Shown: positions 9,923 through 19,929, numbered from the stretch's first letter. The stretch is 64,000 nucleotides of DNA from Anaerobacillus sp. CMMVII (GCF_025377685.1 NZ_JACEHK010000002.1:310001-374000); one strand, 5' to 3'. The notes: generated by a model not told the origin, from the letters alone. Program-made: numbers and translations.

Positions 9923-9955
9923 GAGAGGCTGACATCTGTCAGCCTCTCAATTTTT
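9923..9955. terminator. Bidirectional terminator between convergent genes
   Basis: GAGAGGCTGA (9923-9932) pairs with TCAGCCTCTC (9939-9948), with TTTTT on the plus side and a T-rich tail on the minus side. It serves the YjcZ-like gene and ytiB. Confidence 0.85.
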
Positions 9956-10529
9956 ATAAACTCATGGTTGTTTGATAGCCATTAACTACTTTTTCCAGTT
10001 TGCCTGTTTCAGGATCGATAATTAGGCCGTGAACAGGGACATTATTAGGTAGTAGCGGATGATTCTTAACGATTTCAACACTATGTTTCACACTATCCTC
10101 TACTTCATTAAACCCCTTTAACCACGAATCGATATTAACGCCTGAATACCGCAGAACCTCTAGAGTTTCTTGATTAATTCCCCTTGATTTTGCTTTATCT
10201 AAAACAGAATTTGCTTCTAATCTAGCCATCCCACAGTTATGATGACCAATGACTAGCACCTCTTGGGCACCTAGTTCATAAATCGCTACGATAATGCTTC
10301 GCATAATACTTCCGAATGGATGAGAGATAACAGCTCCAGCATTTTTGATAATAACTGCATCACCTTTTTGAAGGTTTATAGCTCTAGGAAGTAATTGTTT
10401 TAATCGAGTGTCCATACAAGTTAGGATAACTAATTTTTTGTTTGGAAACTTTGTTGTCATAAATGGTTCATATTGCTTTTCACTAACAAATGCTTCGTTA
10501 AATGATAAAATCTGATCTAATAATGACAT
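9954..10529 (-). CDS. ytiB: YtiB, beta-class carbonic anhydrase
   Basis: 191 residues with the full beta-carbonic-anhydrase zinc site: Cys38 and Asp40 in CMDTRL, and His96 and Cys99 in GHHNCG. It interconverts CO2 and bicarbonate in the cytoplasm. With the gamma-class protein at 5853 the window holds two unrelated carbonic anhydrase families within 5 kb. Matches B. subtilis YtiB in length and motifs. Confidence 0.92.
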   Translation of the reverse strand: MSLLDQILSFNEAFVSEKQYEPFMTTKFPNKKLVILTCMDTRLKQLLPRAINLQKGDAVIIKNAGAVISHPFGSIMRSIIVAIYELGAQEVLVIGHHNCGMARLEANSVLDKAKSRGINQETLEVLRYSGVNIDSWLKGFNEVEDSVKHSVEIVKNHPLLPNNVPVHGLIIDPETGKLEKVVNGYQTTMSL

Positions 10530-10648
10530 TTGACTTCCCCCTTTCTTTAAGTTTTATAGAAAGTAGAAGAGATGTCAATTGCATTATTTAATAATTTTGA
10601 AATTTTTCGTAAACCTTGTTGCTTTTAGAAAAGAGCGTTTTGAAAAAA

Positions 10649-11221
10649 CTATCTTTTTTCAATCGCTACAATAAAAGGTGGATTATTTTTTTGATTTAAA
10701 AATTGATAGCTTAAGACATGACCATCTGTTTGGTTAATGTTACTTACGTAATCTAAAAGTTGAGCTTTTTCCTTTTTGCCTTCTTCATGACCATGATAAA
10801 CGACAAGAACGATGATGCCGCCTTTCTTTAACATCAAGAAAATATCATGAATCGCTTTCAGTGTAGTTTCAGGTGTTGTCACGATACTTTTATCGCCACC
10901 AGGTAGATACCCAAGATTAAAAATAGCACCAGCAAGGTTTCCATGTACATTTGCTGGAACTAATCCGTTAGCCTCTTGGTGTCCTTTTTGAAAAAGAGTT
11001 ACCTGTGTAAGGGCATTATGTTCTAGTAAACGCTCTTTCGTCTTACAAATCGCAGTTTCTTGGATATCAAATGCATAGACACGACCTGCCTCACCCACCA
11101 ATTGAGCCAAAAACAAGGTGTCATGTCCATTTCCGGCAGTGCCATCAATAACACTGTCTCCTTTGGAAACGACATTTTGTAAGAGTTGTCTAGCGAAAGG
11201 TAGGATTCCTAATACATTCAT
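10649..11221 (-). CDS. mnmM: MnmM (YtqB), tRNA wobble-uridine methyltransferase
   Basis: 190-residue class I SAM methyltransferase with motif I VIDGTAGNGHDT near residue 25 and the family motifs FNLGYLPGGDKS and VVYHGHEEGKKEK, as in B. subtilis YtqB. YtqB was shown to methylate nm5(s2)U to mnm5(s2)U in tRNA. It starts 3 bp after the mnmL stop, so the two form an operon. Confidence 0.9.
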   Translation of the reverse strand: MNVLGILPFARQLLQNVVSKGDSVIDGTAGNGHDTLFLAQLVGEAGRVYAFDIQETAICKTKERLLEHNALTQVTLFQKGHQEANGLVPANVHGNLAGAIFNLGYLPGGDKSIVTTPETTLKAIHDIFLMLKKGGIIVLVVYHGHEEGKKEKAQLLDYVSNINQTDGHVLSYQFLNQKNNPPFIVAIEKR

Positions 11222-11224
11222 CTA

Positions 11225-12181
11225 TTAGTTCCCCCTTTGATAATACTTCCCTTGCCAACTGTTTCTACTTTTTAGCTCAGCCTCGATGCCATTTAAGACT
11301 TCCCATTTATTTAAGCTCCACATTGGACCGATCATTAAGTCGGCAGGTCCATCTCCTGTTAATCGGTGGATGACCATTTCTGGTGGAATGACTTCAAGCT
11401 GATCACAGACAAGTTTAATGTAGTCTTGGGCACTCATAAATTCAAGCATTCCTTTTTCATATTGCTTTACCATAGGTGTTTTCTTTAATAAATGGAGCAG
11501 ATGAATTTTTATGCCTTGAACATCAAGCTTTGCAACCTCTCTAGCTGTTTCCATCATCATGTCATAATTCTCAAGTGGAAGTCCATTAATAATATGGGAA
11601 CAAATGCGAATGTTATGTTTTCGTAACTTTTCAACACCATCAACATATGTTTGATAATCGTGGGCGCGATTGATTAAATCCGCGGTCCGCTGGTGAACTG
11701 TTTGTAAGCCTAATTCAACCCATAAATATGTCTTTTTATTCAGTTCACCTAAATACTCTACGACATCATCAGGTAAACAATCGGGTCTTGTTGCGATGGA
11801 AAGACCAACAACACCTTCTTGTTCTAAAATGACTTCATACATTTCTCTTAATTGTTCTACAGGCGCATACGTATTTGTGTATGCCTGAAAATACCCAAGA
11901 TATTTACCGTTTGGCCATTTTGAGTGCATCTTTTCTTTTATGTTATTAAATTGTGTGATGAGGTCATCTTTGCGATCACCTGCAAAATCTCCAGATCCAC
12001 GTTCGCTACAAAAGGTGCAGCCACCACTAGCAACAGAACCATCTCGGTTGGGGCAATCAAAACCAGCATCTAAAGGGATTTTAAAAATCTTTTCACCAAA
12101 CTGTTGGCGAAGGTGAAAATTCCATGAATGGTACCTTTTAACGCCAAACATTAAAGGGACTTGCTCAATTATTTTATTCAT
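11225..12181 (-). CDS. mnmL: MnmL (YtqA), radical SAM protein for mnm5s2U tRNA modification
   Basis: 318-residue radical SAM protein of the YtqA/YhcC type. The cluster-binding cysteines are in the region DCPNRDGSVASGGCTFCS (near residue 45-60). YtqA has been linked genetically to converting cmnm5 to nm5 at the wobble position, with YtqB (MnmM) finishing the modification in bacteria lacking MnmC. The adjacent mnmM here gives the same two-gene unit. Confidence 0.88.
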   Translation of the reverse strand: MNKIIEQVPLMFGVKRYHSWNFHLRQQFGEKIFKIPLDAGFDCPNRDGSVASGGCTFCSERGSGDFAGDRKDDLITQFNNIKEKMHSKWPNGKYLGYFQAYTNTYAPVEQLREMYEVILEQEGVVGLSIATRPDCLPDDVVEYLGELNKKTYLWVELGLQTVHQRTADLINRAHDYQTYVDGVEKLRKHNIRICSHIINGLPLENYDMMMETAREVAKLDVQGIKIHLLHLLKKTPMVKQYEKGMLEFMSAQDYIKLVCDQLEVIPPEMVIHRLTGDGPADLMIGPMWSLNKWEVLNGIEAELKSRNSWQGKYYQRGN

Positions 12182-12238
12182 AAATTAATCCTTCCTAAAA
12201 AGCGATAGTAAATATTAAAATGAAATTACTACGATGCT

Positions 12239-12272
12239 TAAACTCAAAACTCAAAACTCAAAACTCAAAACT
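12239..12272. repeat. AAACTC satellite overlapping the ltaE stop
   Basis: About four tandem AACTCAA heptamers. The last residues and stop codon of the threonine aldolase gene (VLSFEF-stop) are encoded inside the repeat. Similar AGAGTTT/GAGTTTTGAGTTT tracts lie near 24396, 32865, 35650-35745 and 58656-58757. Confidence 0.75.
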
Positions 12273-13273
12273 CTCTCTATAGCTTGTTCAATTTTCTCTC
12301 TATTTAAATCATAATGAGTCGTAAAACGAACTGTTTCTGGGCCGAAAGCTACTGCTAAAATTCCTACGTCTTTAAGTTTTTCGATAAAATGTGATGAATG
12401 CATCCCCGTCTTTTGGATATCAATGAGGACGATGTTTGTATCTACACTATTTGCTACGGTGAGAAGAGGATGATTCGCTAAGCCTTGCGCAAGTACTTTT
12501 GCATTTTCATGATCTTCTGCCAAGCGGTCCACCATTTCAGTTAGAGCGATTAAACCAGCTGCACCTAGAATACCTACCTGTCTTAGGCCTCCCCCTAAAC
12601 GTTTCCGCCATTTTCGTGCCTTCTCAATAAAGTCTCTAGGTCCTGCCAAAATGGAACCAACAGGAGCACCTAGCCCTTTTGACAAACATACCTGAACAGT
12701 CGTTGTATATTGGGTAAATGCTGTTAGTGGCTCTCCTAAAGCAATGGCTGCGTTAAAAAGACGCGCACCATCTAAATGGACAGGGATCTTATGATCTGAT
12801 GCGATTTGATAAAGCTTTTCCATATGACTTGGGGGAATGGCAACGCCACCAGCACGGTTATGGGTATTTTCTAAGCAGATTAAACTAGTATCAGGAAAGT
12901 GAATATCATCCGTCCGGATTGCGTTTTGCAACTTTTGTGGATCGATAAAACCACCTTCTGACTTTATTGTGCGTGGTTGCACTCCTGCAAAAGCAGAAAT
13001 AGCCCCACCTTCATAAAAGACAATATGAGAATCTTCATCTAAAATAATCTCATCACCTTGACGACAGTGGGTTAGGACAGCAATCTGATTTCCTTGTGTT
13101 CCACTTGTTACGAACAATGCAGCCTCTTTGCCTAGCATTTCAGCCGCTAAATTTTCTAGCTCATTGATTGTTGGGTCTTCTCCATAAACATCATCACCAA
13201 CCTCAGCAAGGTACATTGCTTCACGCATCGATTTCGTTGGCCTTGTAATTGTATCACTTCGTAAATCAATCAA
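12251..13273 (-). CDS. ltaE: Low-specificity L-threonine aldolase
   Basis: 340-residue fold-type I PLP enzyme that cleaves L-threonine/allo-threonine to glycine and acetaldehyde. Family features are MIDLRSDTITRPT at the N terminus, VYGEDPTINELE, HLDGARLFNAA with the Asp that contacts the PLP ring nitrogen, and SLSKGLGAP-type CLSKGLGAPVGS with the PLP lysine. A GGAGG-containing site precedes the ATG. The C terminus runs into a heptamer satellite, so the last few residues may be recent. Confidence 0.9.
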   Translation of the reverse strand: MIDLRSDTITRPTKSMREAMYLAEVGDDVYGEDPTINELENLAAEMLGKEAALFVTSGTQGNQIAVLTHCRQGDEIILDEDSHIVFYEGGAISAFAGVQPRTIKSEGGFIDPQKLQNAIRTDDIHFPDTSLICLENTHNRAGGVAIPPSHMEKLYQIASDHKIPVHLDGARLFNAAIALGEPLTAFTQYTTTVQVCLSKGLGAPVGSILAGPRDFIEKARKWRKRLGGGLRQVGILGAAGLIALTEMVDRLAEDHENAKVLAQGLANHPLLTVANSVDTNIVLIDIQKTGMHSSHFIEKLKDVGILAVAFGPETVRFTTHYDLNREKIEQAIERVLSFEF

Positions 13274-13375
13274 TATGAATCCTCCTCATGTAGGCTTTTT
13301 GAGCATTTTATCACAAAATGTCATTAAACTACTAGGAAAAGCTTTATGTATACAACCTAGATTACATGAATTAAA

Positions 13376-13547
13376 AACAGTCTTAGGTAACTATCGTAAA
13401 CAATGTGGCTACTTAAAATAATTCGGTGCATAAACAGATAGTTTTTCCTTTAAACAAATCGTAATTTAGGAAAGATTTCCAAAGATAATAATGTTTCAAG
13501 TTCATCACTCTCTAATTGAAACAACAATCTTTTCGAAAACAGTCTTT
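13376..13547. repeat. Family A-like repeat, diverged copy
   Basis: The 357-bp gap between ltaE and the MFS gene holds a diverged family A copy, from ACAGTCTTAGGTAACTATCG (left) to ACAACAATCTTTTCGAAAAC-AGTCTTT (right). The usual internal hairpins are missing. Nothing else is seen in the gap. Confidence 0.5.
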
Positions 13548-13630
13548 ACTAAAAATAACATTGCTAAATCTAATGGCATAGAATACAATTTTCTTAGAGA
13601 AACGAAATAAAGAGAGAGGTAGAGGTCATT

Positions 13631-14827
13631 ATGCCTAAAGCGTTATGGTTGCTTGTCATCGGAATGGTGATTAACGTAACAGGCGCTTCTTTTTTGTGGC
13701 CGCTTAACACCATTTTTATTCACCAGGAATTGGGTAAATCATTAAGTGTCGCTGGATTAGTGCTCATGCTAAATGCAGGAGCGGGAGTGATTGGTAACTT
13801 AATTGGTGGCAAACTTTTTGATCGAGTTGGTGGCTACAAAACCATTTTATTGGGAATTACCATTACAATGGTAAGTGCGTTTACGTTAGCGTTAAATCAC
13901 AGTTGGTATTATTATGTTGTTTTAATGATTGGATTAGGGTTTGGCTCCGGTGTAACCTTCCCTTCAATGTATGCAATGGCAGGTTCCGTTTGGCCAGAGG
14001 GAGGGAGAAAAGCATTTAACTCAATTTATGTTGCTCAAAATCTTGGCGTTGCCGTAGGGGCAGCTTTAGGTGGTCTTGTCGCATCGATCAGATTTGATTA
14101 TGTATTCTTTGCCAATGGATTTATGTATGTAATCTTCTTCCTAGTAGCTTTTTTCGGTTATAAAAATATGAAGGTAGATACATCAGAAACAGGACAAACG
14201 AATATATTTGATCAAAGCGTTGCAATTGAAAATAAGGCTAGATTCAAAGCACTCATCATTTTATGTGTAGGCTTTATTACTTGTTGGATTGCCTATGTTC
14301 AGTGGCAAACCACGATCTCTGTTCATACTCAATCGTTGGGAATTAGTTTAACTCAGTATAGTGTTATTTGGACAGTTAATGGAGCGTTGATTGTCCTAGG
14401 GCAACCGTTAATCTCTGCATTAATAAAGAAATGGTTCCATACGTTGAAGGGCCAAATTTACTTTGGCTTAGCTATTTTTATGGTTTCATTTTTTGTCGTA
14501 GCCCAGGCAGAGGTATTTGTAGTCTTCGTTGTAGCTATGATTATCTTAACTATTGGTGAAATGTTCGTCTGGCCTGCCGTCCCTACAATCGCTCATCAAT
14601 TAGCACCAAAAGGAAAAGCTGGATTTTACCAAGGGATCGTGAATAGTGTGGCAACAGGCGGAAGAATGATTGGACCGTTCCTTGTTGGTGTCGTCGTTGA
14701 TTTGTTTGGTATGCAGACGTTGTTTTACGGATTAATGATTTTCTTTCTAATTGGTTTCGTAAGTACGTATTTATATGATCGTGGTTTACAAGGAACTGTT
14801 GTCCAGAAAGAATTGAATGTTAGCTAG
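13631..14827 (+). CDS. yttB: MFS transporter, YttB-like
   Basis: 398 residues with twelve predicted membrane segments. The loop between helices 2 and 3 carries the MFS motif GGKLFDRVGGYKT. AGAGAGGTAGAGG lies just upstream of the ATG. It precedes leuS, and in B. subtilis yttB is also beside leuS, which is the reason for the name. Substrate is unknown; it resembles drug/solute antiporters. Confidence 0.75.
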   Translation: MPKALWLLVIGMVINVTGASFLWPLNTIFIHQELGKSLSVAGLVLMLNAGAGVIGNLIGGKLFDRVGGYKTILLGITITMVSAFTLALNHSWYYYVVLMIGLGFGSGVTFPSMYAMAGSVWPEGGRKAFNSIYVAQNLGVAVGAALGGLVASIRFDYVFFANGFMYVIFFLVAFFGYKNMKVDTSETGQTNIFDQSVAIENKARFKALIILCVGFITCWIAYVQWQTTISVHTQSLGISLTQYSVIWTVNGALIVLGQPLISALIKKWFHTLKGQIYFGLAIFMVSFFVVAQAEVFVVFVVAMIILTIGEMFVWPAVPTIAHQLAPKGKAGFYQGIVNSVATGGRMIGPFLVGVVVDLFGMQTLFYGLMIFFLIGFVSTYLYDRGLQGTVVQKELNVS

Positions 14828-14871
14828 TTAATCATCCCAGTTTCCTCGCGACTACTCTATTATGATGTGGC

Positions 14872-15099
14872 TTGATAGAACTTGAAGCAGTTGAAGATGT
14901 TCTGCTTGAAAAGGAACCATCTAATGCGAGAAGTGCATGTAAATTACATGTACTATGTAGTAACCAAAAGCAACTGTTCAGTATAGAATATAAAAACTTT
15001 GACAAGAATGTGAATAAGCTCTTGACTTTTATTCGACAAATTCATACAATACAAATTATGAACGAACTTAACAAGTGTAAAAACAATGATGAGGAGTAG
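14872..15099 (+). CDS. Doubtful 75-residue open frame overlapping the leuS leader
   Basis: TTG-start frame MIELEAVEDVLLEKEPSNAR... with no clear ribosome binding site. It overlaps the leuS promoter (15022-15050) and its last 15 codons lie in the T-box leader. The interior reads fairly protein-like (LFSIEYKNFDKNVNKLLTFI), so a small real protein cannot be excluded. No family is recognised. Confidence 0.25.
   Translation: MIELEAVEDVLLEKEPSNARSACKLHVLCSNQKQLFSIEYKNFDKNVNKLLTFIRQIHTIQIMNELNKCKNNDEE
15022..15050 (+). promoter_or_regulatory. SigA-type promoter of leuS
   Basis: TTGACT at 15022-15027 and TACAAT at 15045-15050 with exactly 17 bp between them, directly upstream of the T-box leader. 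Confidence 0.75.
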
Positions 15100-15328
15100 T
15101 AGTGGAACCTCGTGCCTAGAGAATTGACGGTTGGTGCAAGTCAATCATAGAGATCCGCGAACTCGCCTAAAAGTTGCAAGGGTGAAAGTTTAGTAACTCT
15201 TGTCGTCCGGCCGCGTTAAGGTGTCAAATAAGTGAGTGTATCCAACACTAAATTGGGTGGTACCGCGGGAATAATTATGTTATTAACCTCTCGTCCCTAA
15301 CGTTAACGTTAGTGGTGGGAGGTTTTTT
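15058..15328 (+). promoter_or_regulatory. T-box leader, leucine (specifier CUC)
   Basis: A tRNA-sensing antitermination leader. The T-box GGGTGGTACCGCGG is at 15255-15268. Stem I features include AGAGAATTGACGGTTGGTGC upstream and the specifier context GCGAACTCGCC, with CTC (Leu) at 15162-15164. The terminator is a 20-bp stem with one mismatch at 15286-15325 (ACCTCTCGTCCC.../...GTGGTGGGAGGT) followed by T6. Uncharged tRNA-Leu should favour antitermination and leuS expression. Confidence 0.92.
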
Positions 15329-15441
15329 ATATTGGTGTTAAAAGTTTTAAAGTAAGAGTGATGAGTTCATCTTGGCATAAAAATCTACATTAAGCTCAAA
15401 ACTCAAATTTCATAAGAAAGATAAACAAGGAGGTTATTTAC

Positions 15442-17859
15442 ATGTCTTTTTCACATCAGGAAATAGAAAAAAAGTGGCAAAAGTATTGGGAGGAAAACAA
15501 AACATTTAAAACTGGGGAAGATGAACATAAAGAGAAGTTCTATGCTCTCGATATGTTTCCATTCCCGTCAGGTGCTGGGCTACACGTTGGACATCCTGAA
15601 GGGTATACAGCTACGGATATTCTTTCAAGAATGAAACGTATGCAAGGCTACAATGTTCTTCATCCAATGGGATGGGATGCGTTTGGATTGCCTGCTGAAC
15701 AATATGCACTTGATACGGGAAATGACCCAGCTGAATTTACTCTAAAAAACATAGATACCTTCCGACGTCAAATCAAATCATTAGGTTTTTCATATGATTG
15801 GGATCGTGAAGTAAGTACAATTGATCCTAACTATTATAAATGGACACAATGGATCTTCCTAAAGCTTTATGAAAACGGTCTTGCTTATATTGATGAAGTT
15901 GCGGTTAACTGGTGTCCTACACTTGGAACAGTTCTTGCAAATGAAGAAGTGATCGATGGAAAAAGTGAACGTGGTGGTCATCCAGTTGAACGCCGTCCAA
16001 TGAAACAATGGATGTTAAAAATTACAGCCTATGCAGATCGACTTTTGGATGATTTGGATGAGTTAGACTGGTCTGAGAGCATCAAAGATATGCAACGCAA
16101 TTGGATTGGCCGTTCAGAAGGTGCGGAAATTCACTTTGACATTGAAGGCCATGAGTCATCTTTTACAGTCTTTACGACTCGCCCAGACACATTATTTGGG
16201 GCAACTTATGCAGTGTTAGCTCCTGAACATAAATTAGTTCAATCAATTGTTACTAGTGAGCAAAAAGAAGCAGTTGAAGCGTATCAGAAGAAAATTTCAA
16301 TGAAAAGTGACCTGGAACGTACAGAACTTTCGAAGGAAAAAACGGGTGTTTTTACAGGGGCATACGCGATTAACCCTGCCAATGGAGAAAAGTTGCCAAT
16401 TTGGATTGCAGATTATGTGTTAGTTACTTATGGTACAGGGGCAATTATGGCTGTACCAGCGCACGATGAGCGAGATTATGAATTTGCACGTGCGTTTGAG
16501 TTACCAATCGTTGAAGTTGTTTCTGGTGGAAATATAGATGAAGCGGCTTATACTGGTGATGGTAAATTAGTAAATTCTGATTTCCTTAATGGTTTAACCA
16601 AGAAAGAAGCGATCGCAAAAATGATTGCTTGGTTAGAGGAACAGAATAAAGGAAATGGCAAGGTGACATTCCGTCTACGCGATTGGTTATTTAGTCGTCA
16701 AAGATATTGGGGTGAACCAATCCCAATCATCCACTGGGAAGACGGTACAATGACTGCAGTCCCTGAAGAAGAGCTTCCGCTTCTTTTACCAAAAATGGAT
16801 CAAATTAGACCCTCTGATACTGGGGAATCACCATTAGCCAATAATAAAGAGTGGCTTCATGTCGTTGATCCGGTGACAGGTATGAAAGGCCGACGCGAAA
16901 CAAATACAATGCCTAACTGGGCAGGTAGCTGTTGGTACTATTTACGATATATTGATCCAAACAACTCAGAAGCATTGGCTGACCCAGAAAAGCTAAAGAA
17001 ATGGTTACCAGTCGACATCTATATTGGTGGAGCAGAGCATGCTGTCCTGCATTTACTATATGCACGTTTCTGGCACAAATTTTTATACGATTTAGGTCTA
17101 GTTTCAACAAAAGAACCATTCCAAAAGCTATATAATCAAGGAATGATCCTTGGTGAAAATAATGAAAAAATGAGTAAGTCAAAAGGGAATGTTGTAAACC
17201 CTGATGATATTGTTTCAAGTCATGGTGCTGATACGCTTCGTTTATATGAAATGTTCATGGGCCCACTTGACGCATCCATTGCTTGGAGTGAAAATGGACT
17301 TGACGGGGCAAGACGTTTTCTTGACCGTATCTGGCGATTGTTCATTACTGAAGATGGTAAGTTAAGCTCAACAATTACTGAAACTGAAGGGTCAGAGGCG
17401 TATCAACGTGTGTATCATCAAACCGTGAAAAAAGTTACCGATGATTTATCAGGTCTTCGTTTTAACGTAGCCATTTCACAGCTAATGGTATTTATAAACG
17501 AAAGCTACAAGCAAAGCGAGATTCCAAAAGAGTTTGTAGAAGGGTTTGTTAAGTTACTTGCACCAATTGCTCCACACATTGCTGAAGAGCTTTGGGAGAA
17601 GTTAGGTCATAGTACCACGCTAGCTTATGAAGCATGGCCAGTCTTTGATGAGAAGATGCTTGTCGAAAATGAAGTAGAAGTTGTTGTTCAAGTAAATGGA
17701 AAATTAAAGGGTAAGCTGCTTATGCCGAATGATTCAAGCCGTGAAGAAATGGAAGAACTAGCGAAAGCTGATCCTAAAATTAGTGAAGAAATAGCAGGGA
17801 AAACTATTCGCAAAGTCATTGCAGTTCCTAATAAGTTGGTTAATTTCGTCGCTAACTAA
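15442..17859 (+). CDS. leuS: LeuS, leucyl-tRNA synthetase
   Basis: 805 residues, the normal bacterial length. The HIGH-type motif is HVGH at 48-51 and KMSKS is at 576-580. The editing domain contains the T-rich segment [20 protein letters not shown] precedes the ATG. Control by the leucine T-box upstream is clear from sequence. The gene is intact over 2.4 kb, in contrast to many broken neighbours. Confidence 0.98.
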   Translation: MSFSHQEIEKKWQKYWEENKTFKTGEDEHKEKFYALDMFPFPSGAGLHVGHPEGYTATDILSRMKRMQGYNVLHPMGWDAFGLPAEQYALDTGNDPAEFTLKNIDTFRRQIKSLGFSYDWDREVSTIDPNYYKWTQWIFLKLYENGLAYIDEVAVNWCPTLGTVLANEEVIDGKSERGGHPVERRPMKQWMLKITAYADRLLDDLDELDWSESIKDMQRNWIGRSEGAEIHFDIEGHESSFTVFTTRPDTLFGATYAVLAPEHKLVQSIVTSEQKEAVEAYQKKISMKSDLERTELSKEKTGVFTGAYAINPANGEKLPIWIADYVLVTYGTGAIMAVPAHDERDYEFARAFELPIVEVVSGGNIDEAAYTGDGKLVNSDFLNGLTKKEAIAKMIAWLEEQNKGNGKVTFRLRDWLFSRQRYWGEPIPIIHWEDGTMTAVPEEELPLLLPKMDQIRPSDTGESPLANNKEWLHVVDPVTGMKGRRETNTMPNWAGSCWYYLRYIDPNNSEALADPEKLKKWLPVDIYIGGAEHAVLHLLYARFWHKFLYDLGLVSTKEPFQKLYNQGMILGENNEKMSKSKGNVVNPDDIVSSHGADTLRLYEMFMGPLDASIAWSENGLDGARRFLDRIWRLFITEDGKLSSTITETEGSEAYQRVYHQTVKKVTDDLSGLRFNVAISQLMVFINESYKQSEIPKEFVEGFVKLLAPIAPHIAEELWEKLGHSTTLAYEAWPVFDEKMLVENEVEVVVQVNGKLKGKLLMPNDSSREEMEELAKADPKISEEIAGKTIRKVIAVPNKLVNFVAN

Positions 17860-17881
17860 ATGAAAGAATAACGAATAAAAG

Positions 17882-17918
17882 TGGAGGATGAATTATTAAT
17901 TCATCCTCCATTTTTTTT
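17882..17918 (+). terminator. leuS terminator
   Basis: Perfect 13-bp stem TGGAGGATGAATT / AATTCATCCTCCA with a 3-base loop, then eight T. Confidence 0.92.
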
Positions 17919-18145
17919 GTGATTTAGCTTAACAATTTACGATTGGAGTAGGACTTTTGAAAGTGTAAGTTGAAATAACTAATAAACTGTTTAATCGAAA
18001 CTGTCTACTTTAGCTATTAGCTCTGCTGCTCGTTTTGGGTTCATTCGGTAAAAGAATTCCTACGTTTGAAATAATTCTAAAAATCCCATCTTTACTTCTG
18101 TATAGTGTTAATGTCAATTTAGGTGAAATAGTAGAACTTCTTTAG

Positions 18146-18196
18146 AAAAGGTTGTTTTCAAAAAGCAAGTAGCAACAATCTTTTAGAAAAGAGCTT
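18146..18196. repeat. Family A repeat, short deleted copy
   Basis: Only the two ends remain: AAAAGGTTGTTTTCAAAAAG and GCAACAATCTTTTAGAAAAG-AGC, joined with no internal hairpins. It lies in the 410-bp leuS-sigma gap, just upstream of the ECF promoter. Confidence 0.6.
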
Positions 18197-18205
18197 AAAA
18201 AAAAT

Positions 18206-18231
18206 TGAAACTTTTCTATAAGACATACGTC
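18206..18231 (+). promoter_or_regulatory. ECF sigma-type autoregulatory promoter
   Basis: TGAAAC (18206-18211) and CGTC (18228-18231) with 16 bp between them, and T-rich sequence after the -35. This is the SigW/SigX class consensus and stands 39 bp before the start of an ECF sigma gene, so the sigma factor probably drives its own operon. Confidence 0.75.
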
Positions 18232-18269
18232 TTTAGGGTGCATAGATAAAGAAAGAGAGGTGGTATTCT

Positions 18270-18797
18270 TTGGAAGAGGAGCTTGCAAAGGAAAAAATTC
18301 AACAGTGGTACGGCTTATATAGTGATGAGATTTACCGCTTTATTTTAATGATGATCGGTGACCATGCCGAAGCAAAGGATTTGATGCACGATACGTTTCT
18401 TCGGGCGTACAATGGATTGGCCAGTTTTGAGGGAAAGGCTAGTGAGAAAAATTGGTTATATAAGATTGCAAGAAATACGACGATCGATTTTCAGCGAAAG
18501 CGAAGGCCAATTCAGTATGTTGTAGAATCATTTACGACATATCCTTCGGCCGAACGTTGTCCAGAGCAACTAGCAACTTTAGGAGAGGCAGAAGAGATTT
18601 TATATCGTTCGTTAAAAAAGTTAAAGCGGCCCTATCAGGAGGTTATTATATTACGAAAAATAAAAGGACTGACGATTGAGGAGACTGCCGAAATTTTAAA
18701 CTGGAATGAAAGCAAAGTAAAAAATACGTTATTTCGGGGCTTGGCAGCATTAAAACAACAAATGGAAAAGGAGGGATACAATCATGAAACAGCATGA
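18270..18797 (+). CDS. ECF-family RNA polymerase sigma factor (SigX/SigW-like)
   Basis: 175 residues. Region 2 includes the segment IYRFILMMIGDHAEAKDLMHDTFLRAY and region 4 the helix-turn-helix EVIILRKIKGLTIEETAEIL. The start is a TTG after GAGAGGTGG. It overlaps the downstream gene by 14 bp, as usual for sigma/anti-sigma pairs. Which B. subtilis sigma it corresponds to cannot be decided from this sequence alone; the next gene looks RsiX-like. Confidence 0.92.
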   Translation: MEEELAKEKIQQWYGLYSDEIYRFILMMIGDHAEAKDLMHDTFLRAYNGLASFEGKASEKNWLYKIARNTTIDFQRKRRPIQYVVESFTTYPSAERCPEQLATLGEAEEILYRSLKKLKRPYQEVIILRKIKGLTIEETAEILNWNESKVKNTLFRGLAALKQQMEKEGYNHETA

Positions 18798-19803
18798 CAC
18801 TGAATATGAATTGGACCGCACCTTTCAACGCTTTGAAGATCTCCACCTAAATGAGATAGAAAAAAAAGAAACGTATAGAATGTTAATAAACAGCATTGAC
18901 CGTACAAACAAAAAAGCAAAATTGGCTCGTTTTTTCCACTCGGCAATTCCTGTGGCTCTGACCACGTTTCTCCTGATAATCGGAGGTTTGTTCGGAGCGC
19001 ATCTATTATTTACGAATGAACAAGTTGTCCCAGGGACGGAGTTGATGGATGAAGAAACGGCTATTAATGAGTTAAAGCCAACGGATTTTTATGAGTTTCG
19101 CCTCGTTGCCTTTTTTGAAGAAATCCCGTATGAATCTTGGAGTGAGGATGAAAGCCTAGATCCGGAGTTGAAAAGACAATTCCAAATTTATGAAGAGTTG
19201 ATGACAATTGATTCACTTGATAGGCTAGAGGAATTTCATATATTAATTCCTGACTCTGAATATGTAGAGGCGTTCGGCGTGACAGAATTTCCAACGTTTA
19301 TTGGTTTCGACCACACTGGCATTTACATGACAACCAACGAATTAGAGGATGTTGAGAGTTTTATGGATTTTGTACAACAGCAACAATCAATGTCAGGAGC
19401 TATCGCAATAAGTAAAATTGAGGATTTTCCTTATGATATTAAAAAGCCTGCCATAATGCCATTTGAGCCCACATGGACACAAGTAGAGGGTAGTATTGTT
19501 CCATATAGGTCTTCTTATTTGAACATTGATTATAGTGACGAAGAAAATAGAATGCAAGTCTTTATTTTGTCACATATTTCAATTGAAGATCCACCGGGTG
19601 AACACGAACTACCGAGGGAATCTTTTCAACAAGTACAACTGAGTGACGGCAGAAAGGCACTTTATATCTTAGATGGCCGGACACAAGTTCTGCTCTGGGA
19701 TGACGGTGAGTTGAATTACAGGATTATTATGTATTTAGATGAAAGAGACGTCGAGAAATATACCATCGCGGAATTAGTTGAAATTGCCGATTCGTTTGAA
19801 TAA
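18784..19803 (+). CDS. Membrane anti-sigma factor (RsiX-like)
   Basis: 339 residues: a cytoplasmic N-terminal part of about 45 residues, one membrane helix at about 47-75 (IPVALTTFLLIIGGLFGAHL), and an extracytoplasmic acidic domain of about 260 residues. No Zn-binding HxxxCxxC anti-sigma motif is visible at the N terminus. Overlap with the sigma gene gives the functional link: it should hold the sigma factor at the membrane until an envelope signal. Confidence 0.8.
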   Translation: MKQHDTEYELDRTFQRFEDLHLNEIEKKETYRMLINSIDRTNKKAKLARFFHSAIPVALTTFLLIIGGLFGAHLLFTNEQVVPGTELMDEETAINELKPTDFYEFRLVAFFEEIPYESWSEDESLDPELKRQFQIYEELMTIDSLDRLEEFHILIPDSEYVEAFGVTEFPTFIGFDHTGIYMTTNELEDVESFMDFVQQQQSMSGAIAISKIEDFPYDIKKPAIMPFEPTWTQVEGSIVPYRSSYLNIDYSDEENRMQVFILSHISIEDPPGEHELPRESFQQVQLSDGRKALYILDGRTQVLLWDDGELNYRIIMYLDERDVEKYTIAELVEIADSFE

Positions 19804-19814
19804 GCTGTGGAAAA

Positions 19815-19846
19815 AATCGCCAGGAATTGCTTCCTGGCGATTACTT
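19815..19846 (+). terminator. Terminator of the sigma/anti-sigma operon
   Basis: AATCGCCAGGAA (19815-19826) pairs perfectly with TTCCTGGCGATT (19831-19842) around TTGC. The T-run after it is weak. Confidence 0.7.
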
Positions 19847-19929
19847 TATCAATTACTAATAGCGTTTAGTTAGGATTAGTAGTGTACTGACTAGTATCTA
19901 AGAAAGGTATCGATCAAATGTAACCGCTT

